A stretch of DNA of 11,747 nt, taken from assembly GCA_013812565.1 (NCBI GenBank), contig JACCTF010001061.1:1-11747 (forward strand), in the 5' to 3' direction. The DNA is from Pyrinomonadaceae bacterium (lineage in GTDB: Bacteria; Acidobacteriota; Blastocatellia; Pyrinomonadales; Pyrinomonadaceae). Shown here piece after piece: positions 9,101 through 11,747 of this stretch. The notes beneath the pieces are model-generated. The model worked only from the letters and a program-made list of their open reading frames with translations. It searched no databases and was not told where the DNA came from. The position numbers were made by a program, and so were the translations under genes. The first letter of the stretch is position 1, and each line of letters begins with the position of its first letter.

Positions 9101-9503
9101 ATTCTTCGACCGTAACGGCGAACCTGTAACGATCAACCCTTTCGCTGTGCCCATCGGGGGCAACGCTCTCGCCGTAGTGAACTTGGAAGCGCGCATCCCC
9201 CTCACGAGGAATTTTCAAATAGTGCCGTTCTATGACGGCGGCAACGTGTTCCGCCGCGTCAGCGATATTTTCAAGCGCGGCGACGAGATGGCCGCCGATC
9301 CTGATCTACGTAATCTGCGTGCGCGGTGGTCTAATACGGTGGGCTTGGGGATAAGACTTAAAACCCCGCTCGGCCCGCTCGGCATAGACTACGGCTTTCT
9401 ACTTAATCCGCCGGAATTTGTCATTCCACAAACGGGCGGCGACCCGGCAATCTACCGTCTGAAGCGCACCCAATTTCACCTGCGTTTCCGACAAGCATTT
9501 TGA
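6126..9503 (+). CDS. Omp85-family outer-membrane assembly protein (BamA/TamA-like) with about seven POTRA repeats
   Basis: Omp85 proteins insert and fold beta-barrels in the outer membrane. Numbering from the TTG at 6126, the product has 1125 residues. MIYRRF plus a hydrophobic core gives a clean signal peptide, probably cut near residue 26. Seven POTRA-like units follow at about 37-121, 123-205, 207-284, 285-389, 390-483, 485-578 and 579-660, most ending in a strand plus Pro or Gly turn (VRPG, VEPG, VEEG). The barrel covers about 660-1125, with the signature GGSTTLRGF (LRGF at 968-971) and a terminal Phe (FRQAF), as expected for a beta-signal. Eight mature cysteines fall in four close pairs. 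E. coli BamA has five POTRAs and TamA three; adjacency to tamB suggests a TamA-like partner, but a general BamA role is equally possible. The start is unresolved: no in-frame ATG exists, and the frame is open back to a GTG at 5958 through repeat element A. A GGGA at 6110-6113 is a weak ribosome site for the TTG. Confidence 0.93.
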   Translation: MIYRRFLSTATTVVIIWLLLCAGVAARGAQDTSGYEGRLVSGVEIVLEGVPANKPLEAELQLLLRVAPDTVYSAASVRETLQEFWESGRVANARVEVSEPNGQAASEGTGPVRVRFIVRPQPRVNEILFDLAPTPLVSEDELRARLNMLEPGARLLNQTLAGNADTIQAYLRDRGFYRAEVEYTTQLDPSGTGATVTFLVRPGAQARVEALNIKIAGFDDAHVRSDLRLQPGAPFTIAALGEDVRRIRQAIIERDHLAPQITSQFQLDSTSNTITVNLTGNVGPKIDVKVSGYDISEKTERELLPITREGTIDPSAIAEGERRLRNRLQENGYFFADVNSICTVTPPLATGSAITGVNNSTEPCEVLNPEELQGRMVNITYQVEPGRRFKLTDIRIEGTDKIPIEEIAGDLRTKKFNALGFIPVLGYGRGYTSEEALGQDRRTIEERMRELGYRKGQVTDVRQGVTLDGENLIITFVVEEGPLTRVAGVGVTGNQIYTAERLREEPCNAARLRGEPCIVTGAPFSRTLARADADRIRNFYSRSGYLEADVQFDIVDLPPQNGDEQVRIIYTVTERDKVLINRIFINGNALTEREAILRAISLREGEVLRADDIAGSERALFATNAFREIVIRTEQAGVTAAGFQKRDVIIELEEQKPRDLTYGFGYSTDNGPLGIFEIRNNNLFGDLRQGAVRVRGSRRQQLVRLEYFDPRFRSYGQGSGGAVGEGQFAPLALSAQYQRDSTVTRFFRSTIDRANSGIVQRFNNSGEPVDVNCLLGGECESVNTPTINRFSINAETQRVINRESRSILFLRYNYEDVRLININSLLVEPLLRPDRAVRLSRLGAAFVRDTREQCLEVDSPRLQSLTANGGSPCQYNQADPTRGDFLTLDYALALRQLGGSISFSKLQTSYRRYYRVNRARGTVLAAGATLGLANLFNPRDRNGNNVIDDTDRTLPISERFFAGGSTTLRGFDYEEAGPRVVLPSLQVIQQGGFFDRNGEPVTINPFAVPIGGNALAVVNLEARIPLTRNFQIVPFYDGGNVFRRVSDIFKRGDEMAADPDLRNLRARWSNTVGLGIRLKTPLGPLGIDYGFLLNPPEFVIPQTGGDPAIYRLKRTQFHLRFRQAF
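7626..7685 (+). repeat. Imperfect 30-base tandem duplication inside the Omp85 gene
   Basis: Two adjacent 30-base units (7626-7655 and 7656-7685) encode RLREEPCNAA and RLRGEPCIVT in the sixth POTRA. The first 21 bases of each unit are the most alike. Each copy contributes one cysteine, and the two could pair. It looks like an old local duplication that has since diverged. Confidence 0.55.
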
Positions 9504-9524
9504 TTATGGAAAGAATAATTCAAG

Positions 9525-9694
9525 GGAGTCAGGAGTCAGGAGTCAGGAGTCAGAAGCCTGAAAGCGGTAGGCAGAAAGCAGAAAGCAGAAGGCAGAAGGT
9601 GCGAGGCTGCGGTCGCTTCCGCCCTGCCCGCACTCGCTGCCTGCTGTTTCTCTGCCTACTGCTTTGCTGCCCACTGCCTACTGCCTACTGCCCA
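9525..9694 (+). repeat. Heptanucleotide inverted-repeat element B, covering the start of the surA-like gene
   Basis: Four exact GGAGTCA units (9525-9552) are followed by GCAGAAA, GCAGAAA, GCAGAAG, GCAGAAG (9571-9598), then a 53-base non-repeated spacer. The opposite arm is CTGCCTA, CTGCTTT (9652-9665), one extra G, then CTGCCCA, CTGCCTA, CTGCCTA, CTGCCCA (9667-9694). TAGGCAG at 9568-9574 is the exact reverse complement of CTGCCTA, so the two arms could pair imperfectly with a 7-base register. The same unit family occurs in element A 3.5 kb upstream. The element begins 21 bases after the Omp85 stop and lies in an open frame of the surA-like gene. Confidence 0.85.
9587..9592 (+). promoter_or_regulatory. 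Shine-Dalgarno-like site within the repeat, before GTG 9599
   Basis: AGAAGG lies 6 bases before the GTG at 9599 and spans the junction of two GCAGAAG-type repeat units. It is the best-placed ribosome site for the surA-like gene and decides the start chosen here. Because the repeat is purine-rich, a chance match is quite possible. Confidence 0.5.
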
Positions 9695-10303
9695 CTTGTT
9701 CATGCTCAGCAAGTAGCAGACAAAATGGTAGCGACCATTAATGCGGAAGAAAACGGGTTGATTACTTACTCCGACCTTCTCTGGCAGTTAGCGCTTGAGC
9801 TGGACGTGCCGCTTGATCGTCCGCGCCGGGAGGATTTGCAACGTGCATTGCAGACTGTGATTGATCAACGCTTGATTGCGCTGGAAGCAGAGAAACTGCC
9901 TGCGATTGCTCCAACGGATAAAGAGATCAATACGGCGCTCACCGAACTGATACAGGCCTTCCCGTCACGCGCCGACTTTGAGCAGCGCTTGCGCCGCGTT
10001 GGACTTACGGCCGAGCAACTGCGGGAGGTCGTGCTGCGAAGGCGTGTCGCAACTGAAAAGTATGTGAACTTCCGCTTTCGCTCGTTCACCTTTCCAATCA
10101 GGCAGGAAGTTGAGGCTTACTACGCGGACGTTTACGTGCCCCGTGAACGGCGGCGCGCGCCGGGCCGCATCGTGCCGCGGCTTGAAGAGGTGTTTGCCGA
10201 TGTTGAGAAAGAACTTACCGAGAGCAGAGTTGCATCTGATATAGGCGCGTTCATAGAAAGCGCGCGTTCGAGCGCCGCAATTGTTTATCTAAACTCGCTG
10301 TGA
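9599..10303 (+). CDS. SurA N-domain-like periplasmic chaperone lacking the parvulin domain
   Basis: SurA-type proteins hold unfolded outer-membrane proteins in the periplasm. From GTG 9599 the product has 234 residues: a basic n-region (MRGCGRFRPARTR), a Leu/Cys-rich core (about 14-33) and a likely cut after VHA (residue 36). The mature part has the SurA_N layout: VADKMVATINAEENGLITYSDL (39-60, in two runs VADKMVATINA and EENGLITYSDL), a helix with VIDQRLIALEAEKL (87-100), PTDKEINTALTELI (105-118), FPSRADFEQRLRRVGLT (121-137), EKYVNFRF (153-160) and EVEAYYAD (170-177). The C-terminal helix ends SAAIVYLNSL. Where SurA has parvulin domains, only about 20 basic, Pro-containing residues occur, so no prolyl isomerase activity is expected. 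The frame is open back to an ATG at 9506 and a TTG at 9500 that overlaps the Omp85 stop. Those starts would add over 30 hydrophilic, repeat-encoded residues before the signal core, so GTG 9599 is preferred. Position after Omp85 supports the role. Confidence 0.82.
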   Translation: MRGCGRFRPARTRCLLFLCLLLCCPLPTAYCPLVHAQQVADKMVATINAEENGLITYSDLLWQLALELDVPLDRPRREDLQRALQTVIDQRLIALEAEKLPAIAPTDKEINTALTELIQAFPSRADFEQRLRRVGLTAEQLREVVLRRRVATEKYVNFRFRSFTFPIRQEVEAYYADVYVPRERRRAPGRIVPRLEEVFADVEKELTESRVASDIGAFIESARSSAAIVYLNSL

Positions 10304-10410
10304 CGGAAACGGTCTTACCATAAAAGGAAATTCGCCGGGAGTGTGCGTTTAGATTAGATGTAGAGCATCTTTTCCATTCACCGCCCTGTTGAGTAAGGGG
10401 AAGACGCCAG
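10304..10410 (+). other. Gap before the patatin gene, with a weak hairpin
   Basis: This AT-richer gap separates the surA-like stop from the patatin ribosome site. A 5-base stem (AGATG at 10356-10360, CATCT at 10366-10370) with a 5-base loop runs into four consecutive T (10370-10373). It could be a weak terminator of the envelope cluster. I see no convincing -35/-10 pair, though a separate promoter for the patatin gene is plausible here. Confidence 0.25.
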
Positions 10411-10416
10411 AGGAGG
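10411..10416 (+). promoter_or_regulatory. Strong ribosome binding site for the first patatin start (ATG 10426)
   Basis: AGGAGG lies 9 bases before ATG 10426, the clearest Shine-Dalgarno match in the window. Confidence 0.75.
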
Positions 10417-10425
10417 TTTCGCATT

Positions 10426-11328
10426 ATGTGGCGTAAGAAGGAGCAGCAAATGGTTGAACGACCGCGCATCGGAGTGGCGCTCTCGGGCGGCGCGGCGCGG
10501 GGCATCGCGCATCTCGGTGTGCTCAAAGTTCTCGAAGAACAGAATGTACCGATTGACTTCATCGCGGGCACATCGGCTGGTGCGCTCGTCGGCGGCGCGG
10601 TGGCTGCCGGAATCCCGCTTGCCGAGCTGGAAGAGTGGGGGCGAAGTTTGCGCTGGCGCGACATCGGGCGCATGACGTTGTCGCGCCTCGGCGTTCAATC
10701 CAATGCGCGCCTCGAAGAGTTGATTCGGGCGCGCTTTCCCGTCACGCGCTTTGAAGATCTGCGCATTCCGTTTGCCGCGGTCGCGACCGACTTGCACACC
10801 GGCAAAGCCGTGGTGATGAGCAACGAAGGAGATGTCGCGTTCGCCATCCGCGCGAGCTGCGCTCTTCCCGGCTGGTATGTGCCGGTGGTGGATGAGCAGG
10901 GTCGCCAACTCGTTGATGGAGGATTGGCGGCAAACGTTCCTTCGGCGGCAGCGCGCTCGCTCGGTGCAGACATCGTCATCGCGGTTGACGTCAACGCTGA
11001 GGGCGCGAGGTTTTTAGGTCCGCCGCAGTCGGCCATCGGCGTGCTTTTTCAATCCATTATGGTAGTTCAGCGCACAGCCGCCGCGCACCAGTGGCAGGAT
11101 GCCGATCTTGTCATTAGACCGCGAGTCGGCCACATACGCTGGGACGAAATAGGGCGCGCTGATGAGTTGATCAAAGCTGGCGAGGAGGCGACGCGCATTA
11201 CCATCGACAGAATCAAACATCTGCTTTTTCCGACAGCGGAAGGACCGCCTCCCCGGTGGTTTGAGCTTCGTCGCCGCGGAGCGCAGCCGCCCGCGCACAA
11301 CCCGCGCAAAATGTCTCCCCTGCGTTGA
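10426..11328 (+). CDS. Patatin-like phospholipase family protein (RssA/YchK-type)
   Basis: Patatin-family serine hydrolases act on acyl esters through a Ser-Asp dyad. The 300-residue product shows every hallmark: oxyanion-hole segment SGGAARGIAHLGVL (20-33), nucleophile elbow GTSAG with Ser50 (48-52), RASCALPGWYVPV (142-154) and the DGG motif with catalytic Asp164 (164-166). It has no signal peptide or membrane helix, so it is probably cytoplasmic, like the short bacterial RssA/YchK group rather than secreted toxins. The last 30 or so residues are Pro- and Arg-rich and probably flexible. Two starts are credible: ATG 10426 with AGGAGG, and ATG 10450 (Met9) with AAGGAG; the conserved domain begins right after Met9. 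The gene lies 122 bases after the surA-like gene on the same strand and converges with acpS. The true substrate cannot be told from sequence; lipid turnover at the membrane is an inference. Confidence 0.95.
   Translation: MWRKKEQQMVERPRIGVALSGGAARGIAHLGVLKVLEEQNVPIDFIAGTSAGALVGGAVAAGIPLAELEEWGRSLRWRDIGRMTLSRLGVQSNARLEELIRARFPVTRFEDLRIPFAAVATDLHTGKAVVMSNEGDVAFAIRASCALPGWYVPVVDEQGRQLVDGGLAANVPSAAARSLGADIVIAVDVNAEGARFLGPPQSAIGVLFQSIMVVQRTAAAHQWQDADLVIRPRVGHIRWDEIGRADELIKAGEEATRITIDRIKHLLFPTAEGPPPRWFELRRRGAQPPAHNPRKMSPLR
10438..10443 (+). promoter_or_regulatory. Second ribosome binding site, before patatin Met9 (ATG 10450)
   Basis: AAGGAG lies 6 bases before the in-frame ATG at 10450, an ideal spacing. 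It lies within codons 5-6 of the longer reading, so it could be real or could be Lys-Glu coding sequence that happens to match. Confidence 0.5.
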
Positions 11329-11375
11329 CGCAAGCCGTTCACCGAGTCGATTACCAAGAAAGCGTTTTGGCAGCG
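11329..11375. other. Short convergent gap between the patatin and acpS genes
   Basis: Only 47 bases separate the two stop codons. A 6-pair stem including G-T pairs (CCAAGA at 11354-11359 with TTTTGG at 11365-11370) and a second stem overlapping the acpS stop (GCAGCG at 11370-11375 with CGCTGC at 11387-11392, loop containing six T) are the only candidates for termination. Neither is a typical intrinsic terminator. Confidence 0.3.
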
Positions 11376-11747
11376 TCATCTTTTTTCGCTGCTCGACTGA
11401 CGTTCGAAGATGACTTGCGCAATTGCCGACTCGGCTGTGTGTGAGAGCGTCAAGTGAATGGTGTCAGCACCGGATTGTTCAAAGAGCGTGCGTGCGAGTT
11501 TGTGTAGGTGGAGGACGGGTGCGCCGCTCGGTTGCGAGACAACTTCAACATCCTGCCACGCCATGCCGCCGCTCCAGCCTGTTTGCAATGCTTTGAAGGC
11601 AGCTTCTTTCGCCGCGAAGCGTGCGGCATAATGCTGTGGGGCGAGCGCACCTCGCCCGTCGCAGTAGTGACGTTCGCCCGGTGTGAAAACTCGCAGTGCG
11701 AAACGCGGCGTGCGCTTGATAACTTCACGCATGCGGCTGACTTCGAT
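11376..11747 (-). CDS. acpS: Holo-[acyl-carrier-protein] synthase, 5'-truncated by the window edge
   Basis: AcpS transfers 4'-phosphopantetheine from coenzyme A to the serine of apo-ACP, activating it for fatty acid synthesis in the cytoplasm. On the minus strand the frame is open to the window edge; the ATG at 11732 is internal, since the five codons before it read IEVSR, the usual N-terminal AcpS motif ending in IVE-x-x-R. About eight residues, including the Mg-binding Asp, should lie outside. The 123 visible residues contain RVFTPGE (19-25), the hallmark RFAAKEAAFKAL (43-54) with the Mg-binding Glu48, WQDVEVV (64-70), the Gly-x-Pro turn (GAP, 75-77) and LTLSHT (99-104). Length matches the usual 120-130 residues. 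It runs opposite to the other genes and converges with the patatin gene, so it belongs to a different transcript. Confidence 0.95.
   Translation of the reverse strand: MEVSRMREVIKRTPRFALRVFTPGERHYCDGRGALAPQHYAARFAAKEAAFKALQTGWSGGMAWQDVEVVSQPSGAPVLHLHKLARTLFEQSGADTIHLTLSHTAESAIAQVIFERQSSSEKR

Noticed and set aside
9525..9694. CRISPR array or classical satellite
   Set aside because: The units are 7 bases with no 20-40 base spacers and no cas genes; the two arms face each other instead of repeating in one direction.
11381..11386. T-run as a rho-independent terminator of the patatin gene
   Set aside because: The six T lie in the loop of a possible stem and inside the 3' end of acpS, not after a stable stem.
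11730..11732. Minus-strand ATG as the acpS start
   Set aside because: The preceding codons read IEVSR, part of the conserved AcpS N-terminus, so the gene continues past the window.
1..11747. tRNA, rRNA, insertion sequence, toxin-antitoxin or phage-defence genes
   Set aside because: I saw no transposase, integrase, nuclease or RNA-gene signature on reading the window; the patatin domain is of the housekeeping type and has no cyclic-nucleotide synthase neighbour, so a CBASS-type role is not supported.

Overview
The window reads as a bacterial chromosome segment from a double-membraned (diderm) organism, moderately GC-rich, with ordinary housekeeping and envelope genes and no sign of plasmid, phage or transposase. 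Gene content and style (a giant TamB next to an Omp85 protein, a parvulin-less SurA-like protein, and tandem 7-base repeats around gene starts) would fit an Acidobacteriota-type genome such as Blastocatellia. That placement is inference from general knowledge, not something the sequence proves.

Layout, left to right. Bases 1-873 hold the 3' part of a RibB-RibA fusion whose 5' end lies outside the window. Its RibA half has lost all three zinc cysteines, and its RibB half has Gln in place of the metal-binding His, so it looks like a RibBX-type, non-canonical protein. Bases 967-5946 encode a 1659-residue TamB. Bases about 6126-9503 encode an Omp85 outer-membrane barrel with about seven POTRA repeats. 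Bases about 9599-10303 encode a small periplasmic SurA-like chaperone without a parvulin domain. Bases 10426-11328 encode a cytoplasmic patatin-like hydrolase with two well-placed candidate starts. Bases 11376-11747, on the minus strand, hold an acpS gene cut off at its 5' end by the window edge.

The three central genes form a coherent outer-membrane biogenesis cluster on one strand: TamB spans the periplasm, the Omp85 protein is its natural outer-membrane partner (TamA/BamA-like), and the SurA-like protein would carry unfolded outer-membrane proteins. The patatin and AcpS belong to lipid metabolism and are probably neighbours rather than members of the machine.

The most unusual structure lies at the tamB/Omp85 and Omp85/surA-like junctions. 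Both carry inverted clusters of tandem heptanucleotides (GCAGAAA-like on the left arm, CTGCCTA/CTGCTTT-like on the right arm). Because 7 is not a multiple of 3, each array encodes the same heptapeptide in all three frames; the right arm is always hydrophobic and open. At the surA-like gene, the left arm ends in a Shine-Dalgarno-like AGAAGG six bases before a GTG, and the right arm encodes the core of the predicted signal peptide. This suggests that a repeat element has been recruited as a translation start and secretion signal.
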